Shown: one piece after another, positions 8,850-16,921 of the stretch
Position numbering within the stretch: the stretch's first letter is position 1
Layout of the letters: the number at the start of each line of letters is the position of its first letter
Source of the DNA: Alkalicoccus chagannorensis DSM 18086
Lineage (GTDB): Bacteria; Bacillota; Bacilli; Bacillales; Salisediminibacteriaceae
Reading direction: 5' to 3'
Length of the DNA stretch: 64,000 bases
NCBI RefSeq assembly: GCF_000429725.1
Contig: NZ_AUCK01000013.1
Location: 1-64,000 of the forward strand
The notes under the pieces: model-generated
The model's input: the letters and a program-made list of their open reading frames with translations, nothing else
Told to the model about the DNA's origin: nothing
Databases searched by the model: none
Made by a program: the position numbers and the translations under genes

Positions 8850-8865
8850 TGTGATTTATTTCACG
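8850..8865. promoter_or_regulatory. Rex/FNR-type palindrome between yumB and yumC
   Basis: TGTGA-N6-TCACG palindrome directly abutting a TATAAT box (8866-8871). It resembles Rex operators (TTGTGA-N6-TCACAA) and Bacillus FNR boxes (TGTGA-N6-TCACA), with one deviation. Position between two NAD(P)H-dependent flavoenzyme genes makes NADH-responsive control plausible; this is inference. Confidence 0.45.
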
Positions 8866-9083
8866 TATAATAGCAGAGGTAACCTCGGACTATAAAGAAA
8901 AATGCACGTTCAACCTCATTCTATCCTTCATCATCATAGGATGTTTGCCCGTTTATTTCAACCGTTTTCCCCGATTATTTTCAAGCGGCGTTACTTCCTT
9001 CATCATAACGCAATGTCATCTGCTTTTTCAATTGAAAACGTATACACAAAAGCAGTAGACTTTCATTCCCTACCGGAAAGGTC

Positions 9084-9089
9084 TATAAT
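9084..9089 (+). promoter_or_regulatory. yumC -10 box
   Basis: A consensus TATAAT lies 37 bp before the yumC start codon. A matching -35 is weak (TTCATT, 16-nt spacer). Confidence 0.4.
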
Positions 9090-9125
9090 GGGTTAATGGA
9101 AATCACACTTGGAGGTGGACAACCC

Positions 9126-10118
9126 GTGTCAAAACATCGCGAGGTTTATGATATGACGATTATTGGAGGCGGGCCGGTCGGTCTGTACACAGCCTTCTAT
9201 GCCGGCCTTCGACAGATGAAAGTAAAGATTATTGAAGCCATGCCCCAGCTGGGCGGTCAGCTTTCCGCTCTCTACCCTGAAAAATATATTTATGATGTCG
9301 CCGGTTATCCGAAAGTCCGCGCACAGGAACTTGTTGATAACCTGGTCGACCAGGCCATGCAGTTTGAACCGGAGGTCGTTCTGGATCAGTCTGTTCAGGA
9401 TGTGGAACGCGACGCAGAAGGGATCATTACGCTTCGTACCGACAAGGAAGAACACTATACCAAAACTGCTGTTATTGCTGCCGGGGTCGGAGCATTTCAA
9501 CCGCGCCGCCTGAAAATCGAAGGAGCTGAGCAGTTTGAGAACAGCAACCTGCATTACTTCGTCAATGACATCAATCAATTTGCCGGCGATCGAGTTGTCC
9601 TTGCCGGCGGGGGTGACTCCGCGGTCGACTGGACCCTGATGCTCGAAGACATCGCCGAAGAGGTCATGATTGTTCATCGCCGTGACAAGTTCCGGGCGCA
9701 TGAGCACAGCGTCAATCAAATGTTTGATTCTGAAAAGATTACAGTTAAAACGCCTTATCAGGTGGAAGACATCCATCAGGAAGGCAGCGATATTGCTGGG
9801 GTGACGCTGAAGCACAAAGACGGCGACACGGAATATGTCGATGTTGACTCTCTTATCGTTAACTATGGGTTCGTATCCAACCTCGGTCCGATCAAAACAT
9901 GGGGGCTGGATATTGAGAAGAATTCCATCGTGGTCAACTCCAACACCGAAACGAATGTCGAAGGCGTTTATGCCGTTGGGGATATTGTGACGTACGAAGG
10001 AAAAGCGAAGCTGATTGCTACAGGATTCGGTGAAGCACCAACAGCAGTCAACAAAGCAAAAGTGTATATTGATCCGGAAGCGAAAGCAACAGCCGGTCAT
10101 AGTACCAGCCTCTTTTAA
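9126..10118 (+). CDS. yumC: Ferredoxin/flavodoxin-NADP+ reductase, YumC type
   Basis: Predicted 330-residue thioredoxin-reductase-like FNR (type 2), which moves electrons between NADPH and ferredoxin or flavodoxin. FAD motif GGGPVG is at residues 14-19, with the [22 protein letters not shown] stretch that replaces the redox CxxC of thioredoxin reductase. The NADPH motif [12 protein letters not shown] is near 157-168, and the AVGDI FAD motif near 290. The start is GTG at 9126, eight nt after GGAGGTG (9111-9117); an ATG at 9096 lies upstream of this site. Length matches B. subtilis YumC (332 aa). Monocistronic with its own terminator. Confidence 0.93.
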   Translation: MSKHREVYDMTIIGGGPVGLYTAFYAGLRQMKVKIIEAMPQLGGQLSALYPEKYIYDVAGYPKVRAQELVDNLVDQAMQFEPEVVLDQSVQDVERDAEGIITLRTDKEEHYTKTAVIAAGVGAFQPRRLKIEGAEQFENSNLHYFVNDINQFAGDRVVLAGGGDSAVDWTLMLEDIAEEVMIVHRRDKFRAHEHSVNQMFDSEKITVKTPYQVEDIHQEGSDIAGVTLKHKDGDTEYVDVDSLIVNYGFVSNLGPIKTWGLDIEKNSIVVNSNTETNVEGVYAVGDIVTYEGKAKLIATGFGEAPTAVNKAKVYIDPEAKATAGHSTSLF

Positions 10119-10135
10119 TTACCAAAGCTGGACCA

Positions 10136-10180
10136 AAAGCTGCCCTGCCGTCTTATGAGAAGACGAAGGGCAGCTTTTTC
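10136..10180 (+). terminator. yumC terminator
   Basis: AAAGCTGCCCT (10136-10146) pairs with AGGGCAGCTTT (10167-10177), and an inner CGTCTT/AAGACG stem extends the hairpin. A T-rich tail TTTTTCTTTT follows. Confidence 0.85.
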
Positions 10181-10281
10181 TTTTCTGCTGGAAACCTCAC
10201 GCATTAAGGTAAACGAAAAACTACCGCCTCCTTTGAAACGGACGCCATTGTCATTTGAAAGCCGTGCTGCGGCATAGAAAA

Positions 10282-10306
10282 CCCCCGGAAGACGTACTTC
10301 CGGGGG
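10282..10306 (-). terminator. yutM terminator
   Basis: CCCCCGGAAG (10282-10291) pairs with CTTCCGGGGG (10297-10306), loop ACGTA. On the minus strand TTTT follows the stem. Confidence 0.75.
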
Positions 10307-10332
10307 ATGTAACTTCGTGTTGCAGCAACTCG

Positions 10333-10683
10333 TTAACAGTCTTCCGGCTTGCCTGCATTGGTTGCCGTACGGAAAGAAGCGCCGCACCCGCAGTTGGCGA
10401 TGGCGTTCGGATTATCGAGGGTGAACCCTCCGCCCATCATGTTTTGTTTATAGTCAATGGTTACGCCATCCAGCATCGGAGCGCTTTCCTTATCAATGAC
10501 GAGGTCAATATTGTTTATCGTAATCTGCTGATCGTCGTCATGGACTTCCGTATCAAATCCCATGCCGTAGGATAGACCTGTGCATCCACCACCCTGCACG
10601 CCGACGCGCATGTAGACCGCATCATCGTCCTGTTCCATCATGGTTCGGATCTGGGCAGCAGCAGCTTCGGAAATTGTAATCAT
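10333..10683 (-). CDS. yutM: HesB/IscA-type iron-sulfur assembly protein YutM
   Basis: Predicted 116-residue A-type carrier (IscA/ErpA/SufA fold) that accepts and delivers Fe-S clusters. Conserved cysteines are in GGGCTGLSYGM and in the C-terminal NCGCGASF, the classic C-x(n)-C-G-C ligand set. The frame is open upstream, but ATG at 10683 has AGGAGG 8-9 nt before it and gives the family length. Followed by its own terminator. Neighbours yutI and, further away, the suf operon are also Fe-S assembly factors. Confidence 0.92.
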   Translation of the reverse strand: MITISEAAAAQIRTMMEQDDDAVYMRVGVQGGGCTGLSYGMGFDTEVHDDDQQITINNIDLVIDKESAPMLDGVTIDYKQNMMGGGFTLDNPNAIANCGCGASFRTATNAGKPEDC

Positions 10684-10855
10684 CGTTGTACCTCCTCTAT
10701 AGTGTCTTCCTCTAGTATAACAACCTGACTTGGCACCGGCAAATATCCCGTCCAGCTTGGAATGTTTGGCATTCGGCCACACAGGATGATAAGATATAAT
10801 CAGTTTCGCACCCCGAAAAGGGTGCTGTATTTCGATAAAGGCAGGGGATGGAGAG

Positions 10856-11950
10856 ATGAGTACCATAACAACCGATACAAGACTTCAGGAGATACAGGAA
10901 AAAGTAGAGCGCGGCGAGCGATTGACGATCGAAGACGGTCTTGTTCTCTATGAGACACCGGACCTGTTGACGGTTGCGCAGATGGCAGACAAGGTGAATC
11001 ACGAGAAAAACGGCGACCGCGTTTATTTTATTGAAAACCTCTATATCAATCCAACCAACGTCTGTGAAGCGAGCTGTGCTTTCTGCGGTTTTAAAAGAAA
11101 GCCGGGGGAAGAAGGCGCCTACACGATGCACGAGGAAGAACTTCTCGAGTATGTGCAGAAGCGCTGGAACGATAACATTAAAGAATTCCACATTGTCGGC
11201 GGCCATAACACAGATGTCCCGTTTGACTATTATTTGAACACGGTCCGTACGTTGAAAAAGCATTACCCGAACGTCACGATCAAAGCATACACCGGTGCAG
11301 AAATCGAGTTTTTTGCCCGCCACGCAGGACTGACGATGCGTGAAGTTCTCGAGCAGCTTCAGGAAGCCGGGCTGGATACACTGCCAGGCGGCGGTGCCGA
11401 AATTCTTACTGAAAATTACCGCGCCAAGATGAGCCCGGATAAAGCCTCGACGTATCAGTGGCTGGAGGCTCACGAAACGGCGCATGATCTCGGGATGAAA
11501 ACCCACGCGACCATGCTGTACGGGTCGATTGAATCGAAGGAAGAGCGTCTGATTCATATGGACCGCCTTCGTCAGCTCCAGGATCGTACAAATGGGTTCA
11601 TGGTCTTTATCCCACTGGCCATGCAGCCAAAGAAAGCGAGCGCCGGTCTGAAGCGCAGAACATCGGCCTACGACGACCTCCGTACAGTCGCCATCAGCCG
11701 CCTTATGCTTGATAACTTTGATCACATCAAAGCATACTGGATCAATATCGGGGTACAGCTGACGCAGATGTCCCTCACATTTGGCAGTTCGGATATTCAC
11801 GGTACGCTGATCGAAGAACGGATTTCTCATTCCGTCGGAGCCCTGACTTCGCAGAGCCTGACACGAAATGAACTGGTTCACATGATCAAGGGTGCCGGCA
11901 AGACACCGGTCGAACGGGATACGTTCTATAACGTCGTAAAAGAATACTAA
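10856..11950 (+). CDS. mqnE: Aminofutalosine synthase MqnE
   Basis: Predicted 364-residue radical-SAM enzyme of the CofH/MqnC/MqnE group. The [4Fe-4S] motif is C70-x3-C74-x2-C77 (CEASCAFCGF). GGG-rich GLDTLPGGGAEIL near residue 174 and the C-terminal HIKAYWINIGVQLTQMSLTFGSSDIHGT block fit MqnE, which joins 3-(1-carboxyvinyloxy)benzoate to adenosine to make aminofutalosine. CofH is the main alternative, but F420 synthesis is not expected here. Start ATG 10856 follows AGGGGATGGAG. Implies the futalosine route to menaquinone; no other mqn gene is in the window. In B. subtilis this locus lacks such a gene. Confidence 0.82.
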   Translation: MSTITTDTRLQEIQEKVERGERLTIEDGLVLYETPDLLTVAQMADKVNHEKNGDRVYFIENLYINPTNVCEASCAFCGFKRKPGEEGAYTMHEEELLEYVQKRWNDNIKEFHIVGGHNTDVPFDYYLNTVRTLKKHYPNVTIKAYTGAEIEFFARHAGLTMREVLEQLQEAGLDTLPGGGAEILTENYRAKMSPDKASTYQWLEAHETAHDLGMKTHATMLYGSIESKEERLIHMDRLRQLQDRTNGFMVFIPLAMQPKKASAGLKRRTSAYDDLRTVAISRLMLDNFDHIKAYWINIGVQLTQMSLTFGSSDIHGTLIEERISHSVGALTSQSLTRNELVHMIKGAGKTPVERDTFYNVVKEY

Positions 11951-12039
11951 GCAGCTGCTCTGCCTTCTTCGAGGGCATCATCTGCAGCCTTCCTTATTCC
12001 CACGGCTGTCTGCCGGAAACGTATGCATTCTTATCACCG

Positions 12040-12175
12040 ACCAAAAACGCAAAGCGCCTTTTGATCGGAACGGCGTGTACCGCAAGTTCTTTGAGGGGAG
12101 CATGGGTTCTTCATGCTTCCCGAGCAGCAGACAGAGATGCCGTCACCTTAATGTAAACTTATACATTCCTATATT
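12040..12175 (+). repeat. Family B repeat copy
   Basis: Starts AACGCAAAGCGCCTTTTGAT and ends TAAACTTATACATTCCTATA. It shares the CGGAACGGCGTG core and a hairpin region with the copies at 25.46-25.60 kb and 46.19-46.62 kb. Located between mqnE and its downstream terminator. Confidence 0.7.
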
Positions 12176-12183
12176 TTAATAAA

Positions 12184-12220
12184 GAAGCACGTCAGAATCA
12201 GATTCTGACGTGCTTCTTTT
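12184..12220. terminator. Perfect hairpin terminator between mqnE and the 12.3 kb gene
   Basis: GAAGCACGTCAGAATC (12184-12199) pairs perfectly with GATTCTGACGTGCTTC (12201-12216), 16 bp, followed by TTTT. It lies between convergent genes. Confidence 0.88.
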
Positions 12221-12269
12221 ATATCGACGTATATGACTGCGACGGTGCAGCGAGCCGTCCGCCTGTTCT

Positions 12270-12506
12270 CTAACGAAGCGTATGCTGGGTCCAGAAATAA
12301 TCGTCGTCTGCTTCTAGTACAACCATTGTCTCCCGGCAGCACTGCAGCTGAATCCTGGTTTTTATCCCTTCCTTCGCTCTTCCGAGTGCTTCCTGACTCA
12401 TGTTTGTCAAAATCCGTCCTTCCCCGCAGAACGGACAGGGTTCCAGATAAATATCTCCCATCTGCTGTTCATACGGCCACGTATTCTCAAATGGAATCGG
12501 CTTCAT
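12270..12506 (-). CDS. Small conserved-looking protein with CPFC motif
   Basis: Predicted 78-residue protein that I do not recognise with certainty. ATG at 12506 follows AGGAGG with 8-nt spacing, so translation is credible. The sequence contains CPFCGEGR at about residues 24-31 and a CC pair near 56-57, suggestive of a small zinc ribbon with only three or four ligands. It is acidic and aromatic-rich at both ends. It lies between mqnE and yuzB. No function is proposed. Confidence 0.7.
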   Translation of the reverse strand: MKPIPFENTWPYEQQMGDIYLEPCPFCGEGRILTNMSQEALGRAKEGIKTRIQLQCCRETMVVLEADDDYFWTQHTLR

Positions 12507-12679
12507 CTATCATTCCTCCTTTTTTGACCGGAAGCACAGACCGCTGGTCAGAACGGCACACGGTGCCGCTGACCCCTTTCAAAGACGGCCACCTCTCGAC
12601 AGCCTCAGCGGAAACGAGTCGTCATGCACCCAGCTTCCTGTATTCAACGGGGCGGGCCGTCGAATCTGCCGCAGTATCA

Positions 12680-12916
12680 TTAAAACATCGGATTTTCTTC
12701 CAGATGCTGATAAATATTCGCAATCAATTCGTCGTTCGTCTCACCGGTGACCATCTCCCCATTCACGAGGGCATAACGGCTCCTGGCACACATGCCGCAG
12801 TAGCTGAGACAGCCATACTCAATGACATCGAGCTCCGGATCTTTCTCCAGCTCCTGCATCACTTCCTGCGTACCGCTTGCGAGATTGCTGACGCAGAATT
12901 CTATAATAGGTTTCAC
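12680..12916 (-). CDS. yuzB: YuzB family (DUF1450) protein
   Basis: Predicted 78-residue YuzB family protein. Visible features are an N-terminal IEFCVSNL and a C-x3-C-x2-C arrangement in [13 protein letters not shown] (about residues 34-46), which resembles thioredoxin-like [2Fe-2S] or zinc sites, followed by the [11 protein letters not shown] strand. Function unknown. Encoded divergently from yutJ as in B. subtilis. Confidence 0.88.
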   Translation of the reverse strand: MKPIIEFCVSNLASGTQEVMQELEKDPELDVIEYGCLSYCGMCARSRYALVNGEMVTGETNDELIANIYQHLEENPMF

Positions 12917-13167
12917 GGTAGTTCACCTCAATTTCTCCTTGTTCATCGAACTCTATGCTAATCATGGTGGCCCCCTTTTGTCAATTAGTTCACTTCTGAG
13001 CGTTTTATTATTGCGGCATATTTAAACCGCTTACAATTTCAATTGTAGTGACGGGGCAAAACTGGTATATTAAAGTTGGTGTTATCATACTATATTTATT
13101 ATGAAGGATGAGATAATCGCTCCATTCGATGTTTCTCCTTTTTCAATGCAGGAAAGGGGTGGATCCC

Positions 13168-14247
13168 GTGCATCATCTTGTGATACTGGGTGGTGGCTAC
13201 GGAGGGCTCCGTGTCATCCAGCGGCTCCTGGCGGATAAGCAGGCGCCGGAGATGAAGATTACGCTGGTTGAACGCGAAGCCTATCATAGTCTGAAAACTG
13301 AATTTTACGCACTGGCTGCCGGTACGGTTGCAGACCGGCATCTTCGCATTTCCTTTCCGGAAGATGCGCGCCTGGAACATGTCTGCGATACCGTAACGAA
13401 TATTGATTTGACCAATCAGAAAGTCGAACTGCAGTCTGGTGAACCGCTTAGCTACGATGATCTCGTGATCGGGCTCGGCTGCGAAGACAAGCACCACGGC
13501 GTACCGGGTGCCCAGGAAAAAACATTGAGTATTCAAAGCATGCGCCGTGCCCGCAAAACCAATCAGATCATTCAAAACGTACCCCACGGCGGACGTGTGG
13601 CGATTGTCGGCGGCGGGCTCAGCGGCGTTGAAACGGCAAGTGAGCTGCGGGAAAGCCGCACAGACATGGAAATCCGCCTGTATGACCGCGGCGAAAACAT
13701 TCTGTCTATGTTCCCGCCTAAACTCTATAACTACGTGACAGACTGGTTCATCGAAAACAACATCACGATCATCAATCGGGCCAACATCACCGAAGTCGAC
13801 TGGAAGACGCTCTACAACCATGGTGAACCGGAAGAGCTCGATGCGATTATCTGGACAGCCGGCGTCCAGCCGAACAAGCTGGTCCGCGAGCTGACGAATA
13901 CGTATGAGCTGGAGACAGACGGCATGGGGCGCGTGGTTGTCAGCCAGTATCATCAGCCAGCGGGCTGGGAAAATGTTTTCTTTGTCGGGGACTGTGCTTC
14001 CTCCGAGCATGCACCGAGTGCACAACTGGCGGAAGCACAAGGAGATCAGATCGCGGTACTTCTCGTAAAAAAATGGCATGGTGAAGCATTTCCGCAGAAG
14101 ATGCCGCGCATGAAGCTTAAAGGAGTACTCGGCTCCCTCGGCAAGAAACACGGCTTCGGCCTCATGGGTGAGCGACAGCTGATCGGGCGTGTGCCGCGCG
14201 TGTTAAAATCAGGTGTACTCTGGATGTATAAACATCACTCGGGGTAG
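13168..14247 (+). CDS. yutJ: YutJ, NADH dehydrogenase-like flavoprotein
   Basis: Predicted 359-residue FAD/NAD(P)-dependent oxidoreductase, a shorter paralogue of NDH-2. FAD motif GGGYGG is at residues 8-13, NAD(P) motif IVGGGLSGVE at about 152-161, and VGDC near 283. The C-terminus is short, without the long membrane-anchoring extension of YumB. I start at GTG 13168, which follows AAGGGGTGG; an upstream ATG at 13129 would add 13 poorly conserved residues. Acceptor unknown. Flanked by yuzB and yuzD, the B. subtilis order. Confidence 0.88.
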   Translation: MHHLVILGGGYGGLRVIQRLLADKQAPEMKITLVEREAYHSLKTEFYALAAGTVADRHLRISFPEDARLEHVCDTVTNIDLTNQKVELQSGEPLSYDDLVIGLGCEDKHHGVPGAQEKTLSIQSMRRARKTNQIIQNVPHGGRVAIVGGGLSGVETASELRESRTDMEIRLYDRGENILSMFPPKLYNYVTDWFIENNITIINRANITEVDWKTLYNHGEPEELDAIIWTAGVQPNKLVRELTNTYELETDGMGRVVVSQYHQPAGWENVFFVGDCASSEHAPSAQLAEAQGDQIAVLLVKKWHGEAFPQKMPRMKLKGVLGSLGKKHGFGLMGERQLIGRVPRVLKSGVLWMYKHHSG

Positions 14248-14430
14248 TATCTGTTTCTGGCCCGCAGGAAACCGGAAACGGTCTCAGGCAGGTCGGCAGT
14301 CAAGCCGTTAATAGAGAAGAGAAAAATCGCGCCGCGGAAATCATCCGGCGCGATTTTTTTCATGGAAGGTAAGAGCCTGCTTCTGGACTCCCCTCCCTCT
14401 CCCATGCTGCAGCGGTTGAACAGGTTTCTT

Positions 14431-14736
14431 TTATATCTGTTTTTCTGCTGCGGTTTCGACATGCCGGAACACAGTCGGCAGACGCGGGTCGCCTTCTGCG
14501 ATCACTTCTCCATTCAGCACAACGAGGGGGTAGAAATAATCCTCTTCAAGAATTTTCTCAGCAAACTGCTGTTCTTCTTCGGTTTCCGGCCGCTCAATAT
14601 CACAGTAATGGAACTGGATACGAGTGTCCGGAAATTTTCTTGAAACTGCGGCTTCCAGCCACTCCATCGTTTCGCGTGCACTCGGGAGGTGGATACAGGA
14701 AGCGCACTTCTGCTCGGCACCATACACGGTTATCAT
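14431..14736 (-). CDS. yuzD: YuzD family (DUF1462) thioredoxin-like protein
   Basis: Predicted 101-residue YuzD family protein with a thioredoxin-like N-terminus (VYGAEQKCASCIHLPSA: CASC at about residues 10-13) and the C-terminal FYPLVVLNGEVIAEGDPRL block. Role unknown, possibly Fe-S or thiol chemistry because it is consistently next to the NifU-like yutI. ATG at 14736 follows AGGAGG by 11 nt; an adjacent TTG would be better spaced, so the start is uncertain by one codon. Divergent from yutI. Confidence 0.88.
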   Translation of the reverse strand: MITVYGAEQKCASCIHLPSARETMEWLEAAVSRKFPDTRIQFHYCDIERPETEEEQQFAEKILEEDYFYPLVVLNGEVIAEGDPRLPTVFRHVETAAEKQI

Positions 14737-14858
14737 CAAGGCCACCGCCTCCTTCCTTCTGCTCATTTTATCATGCGTTGGGCCATTCAAGCCGTAACCG
14801 TAGATTTTTTTTCTCTTACATACTATAATGGGATGCAAAGGAAAGGAGAGTGTATGCA

Positions 14859-15095
14859 ATGACAACAGAAACGATGGAGTCACAGGTTCAAGAAGTACTG
14901 GATAAATTACGCCCATTTCTGCTCCGTGATGGTGGTGACGTAGAACTGGTGGATATCGAAGAAGGCGTCGTCAAAGTACGTCTGATGGGAGCATGCGGCT
15001 CCTGCCCAAGTTCAACGATCACGCTGAAGGCGGGTATCGAACGTGCCCTGCTGGAAGAAGTACCAGGATTCACAGAGCTGGAACAAGTATTTTAA
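14859..15095 (+). CDS. yutI: NifU-like Fe-S scaffold YutI
   Basis: Predicted 78-residue NifU C-terminal-domain protein that can hold and hand over Fe-S clusters. The metal-binding CGSC lies at residues 46-49, in the context [23 protein letters not shown]. Start ATG 14859 lies 8 nt after AAGGAGAG; a TATAAT box is at 14824-14829 with only a weak -35 (TAGATT, 17-nt spacer). Ends at a good terminator. Functionally related to yutM nearby and the sufCDSUB operon. Confidence 0.92.
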   Translation: MTTETMESQVQEVLDKLRPFLLRDGGDVELVDIEEGVVKVRLMGACGSCPSSTITLKAGIERALLEEVPGFTELEQVF

Positions 15096-15109
15096 GCTAC
15101 ATTGATATA

Positions 15110-15154
15110 AAGGCTGCCGGACAGAGGGAACCCTCTTGACCGGCAGCCTTTTTT
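15110..15154 (+). terminator. yutI terminator
   Basis: AAGGCTGCCGG (15110-15120) pairs with CCGGCAGCCTT (15140-15150), with an inner GAGGGAACCCTC hairpin, then T-run. Confidence 0.9.
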
Positions 15155-15260
15155 ACAGACTTCCGAACGAGAAAGCCTACGGTTTAAATCGTAGGATGAA
15201 TCGTTCGTTTTTCTCGGCGGAAATGTTGCAGTAAATAAATTAAACTGATGCAATATCATT

Positions 15261-15662
15261 ATGGAAAATCAATATAGAAAAACCAATACTACTGTCTCTC
15301 TGTTAAACTATCATTTTGTATTCTGCCCTCGTTATCGAAGGAAAATATTCCTTCGGAATGACGTGGAAAACCGCTTCAAGGAGTTGGTGGAAGAAATATG
15401 TCACAAGCAGGACATCGCTATTCTTGCGATGGAGTGTGACAAGGATCATGCACATTTATTTCTTCATGCCCTTCCTACAATAAGTCCATCCGATATGATG
15501 GCGAAAATCAAAGGGGTGACTTCCAAAACCTTAAGAGAAGAATTTCCGCATCTTCAACATTTGCCTAGTTTATGGACTCGTTCGTATTTCGTTTCAACCG
15601 CTGGGGAAGTATCGAAAGAAACCATAAAAAGGTATGTCGAACAACAAAAAACAAGGGGGTGA
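15261..15662 (+). CDS. tnpA: IS200/IS605 TnpA transposase (HUH/Y1)
   Basis: Predicted 133-residue Y1 HUH transposase that cuts and rejoins single-stranded DNA at the element ends. The HUH motif is H63-A-H65 in DKDHAHLFLH, and the catalytic tyrosine is probably Y125 in IKRYVEQQ. Length is normal for IS200-type enzymes (about 130-155), with no frameshift, so it looks intact. The stop lies 4 nt before the tnpB GTG, and the tnpB ribosome binding site is inside the tnpA 3' end. Confidence 0.93.
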   Translation: MENQYRKTNTTVSLLNYHFVFCPRYRRKIFLRNDVENRFKELVEEICHKQDIAILAMECDKDHAHLFLHALPTISPSDMMAKIKGVTSKTLREEFPHLQHLPSLWTRSYFVSTAGEVSKETIKRYVEQQKTRG

Positions 15663-15666
15663 AAAC

Positions 15667-16743
15667 GTGGAACAAACGATCACTGTTAAAATCAAATTGC
15701 TTCCAACAAAGGAACAAGCCCTTATCTTGCAGACAATGAGCCGAGCATACATTGAAACAATCAATACTCTTATAGCCGAAATGGTGACGAGCCAAGCAAG
15801 CACAAAGAAGACGAGCAAAGACGTTGAGGTTCCGCTTCCGAGCGCCGTTAAAAATCAGGCGATTAAAGATGCGAAAAGTGTCTTTAAGAAGGTGAAGAAA
15901 AGCAAGTACGAGCGTATTCCTGTGTTAAAAAAACCTGCGTGCATATGGAACAATCAAAACTATACAGTGGATCAGAAACACTTATCTTTTCCTTTGATGG
16001 TAGACGGGAAGGCGACAAAAACAGCGATCCGTTGCGCTTTTTCTGATAAAAAGGATCGTATCGGTCATCTGCTCTCGCATAAACTAGGAACGCTTCGGAT
16101 CACACAAAAAGCAGGCAAGTGGATGGCTCAAATTGCGGTTACCATTCCCGTTGAAAAACGAACAGGTTCAAAAGAAATGGGCGTTGATTTAGGTTTGAAA
16201 GTTCCTGCTGTTGCAGTAACAGACGGTGGCAAGACCCGTTTCTTTGGCAACGGCAGGGAAAACAAATACAAGAAAAGAGCGTTTCGTTCTGTACGAAAGA
16301 AGTTGGGGGAGAAAAAGAAAATCAAAGCGATTCGCAACCTCGATGACAAGGAACAGCGGTGGATGAAAAACCAAGACCATAAAATAAGTCGTGAGATCAT
16401 TGACTTTGCAATAGAACACGATATTTCTGTCATACGTTTGGAGAAATTAGCGAACATTCGACAGACGGCAAGAACAAGCCGTAAAAACGAAAAGAACCTG
16501 CACACATGGTCATTCTATCGCCTGTCTCAATTCATTGAATACAAGGCTAACCTTGCAGGCGTCCAAGTTGAATACGTTGATCCACGTTATACGAGTCAGA
16601 TTTGCCCGAACTGCACAAAAAAGAATAAAGCTAAAGATCGCTTATACAAGTGTTCATGTGGATTTGAAACACATCGTGACCGAGTCGGTGCGATGAATAT
16701 TCGTTATGCACCTGTGGTTGATGGTAATAGTCAATCAGCCTGA
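15667..16743 (+). CDS. tnpB: TnpB RNA-guided nuclease of the IS605 element
   Basis: Predicted 358-residue TnpB. Families of this type are RuvC nucleases guided by an RNA from the right end, helping the transposon persist. RuvC residues look complete: Asp in MGVDLGLKVPAV (about 175), Glu in VIRLEKLA (about 263), Asp338 in HRDRVGAMN. The zinc finger has C313-x2-C316 and C329-x-C331. I start at GTG 15667, after AAGGGGGTG, rather than an ATG inside tnpA. Appears intact. Confidence 0.92.
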   Translation: MEQTITVKIKLLPTKEQALILQTMSRAYIETINTLIAEMVTSQASTKKTSKDVEVPLPSAVKNQAIKDAKSVFKKVKKSKYERIPVLKKPACIWNNQNYTVDQKHLSFPLMVDGKATKTAIRCAFSDKKDRIGHLLSHKLGTLRITQKAGKWMAQIAVTIPVEKRTGSKEMGVDLGLKVPAVAVTDGGKTRFFGNGRENKYKKRAFRSVRKKLGEKKKIKAIRNLDDKEQRWMKNQDHKISREIIDFAIEHDISVIRLEKLANIRQTARTSRKNEKNLHTWSFYRLSQFIEYKANLAGVQVEYVDPRYTSQICPNCTKKNKAKDRLYKCSCGFETHRDRVGAMNIRYAPVVDGNSQSA

Positions 16744-16898
16744 GAACCTATACGGTCTGTCTCAGGAGGGGTGATGACACACCCTAACCTTGAAGGTTGT
16801 TCAAAGCAGAAATGGACTGCGAACGCTTAATCATTCAAGAATCCCACTCGCCACACCGTGAGGTGTAGAGCTTGCCCCTTTAGGGGTGGGAGTGTCAA
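16650..16898 (+). ncRNA. Possible guide (omega/reRNA) region of the IS605 right end
   Basis: The tnpB 3' end and the 155 bp that follow, ending in the GCCCC-TTTA-GGGGT hairpin, are where IS605 guide RNAs are encoded in characterized elements. The guide would be the sequence just right of 16898. Assignment rests on position only; I did not fold it. Confidence 0.4.
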
Positions 16899-16921
16899 GG
16901 TTGGACCGCATGCATTCTCCT

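Larger units (their letters stand above)
15172..16898 (+). mobile_element. IS200/IS605-family insertion sequence
   Basis: Complete-looking IS605-type element. The left end carries a subterminal hairpin CCTACG-GTTTAAAT-CGTAGG (about 15177-15196). The right end carries the GCCCC-TTTA-GGGGT hairpin (about 16873-16887) and probably finishes at TCAA (16895-16898). It has no terminal inverted repeats, as expected for single-strand transposition, and encodes tnpA and tnpB in the same direction. It sits between yutI and the 3' end of the hydroxyacid dehydrogenase gene, only about 24 bp from that stop codon. Exact ends are inferred from hairpin positions. Confidence 0.85.

Noticed and set aside
9129-10100. 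323-codon minus-strand frame opposite yumC
   Set aside because: Antisense of ferredoxin-NADP reductase, no ribosome binding site or domain.
10712-11881. 389-codon minus-strand frame opposite mqnE
   Set aside because: Antisense of a radical-SAM gene with all motifs; the frame has no family features.
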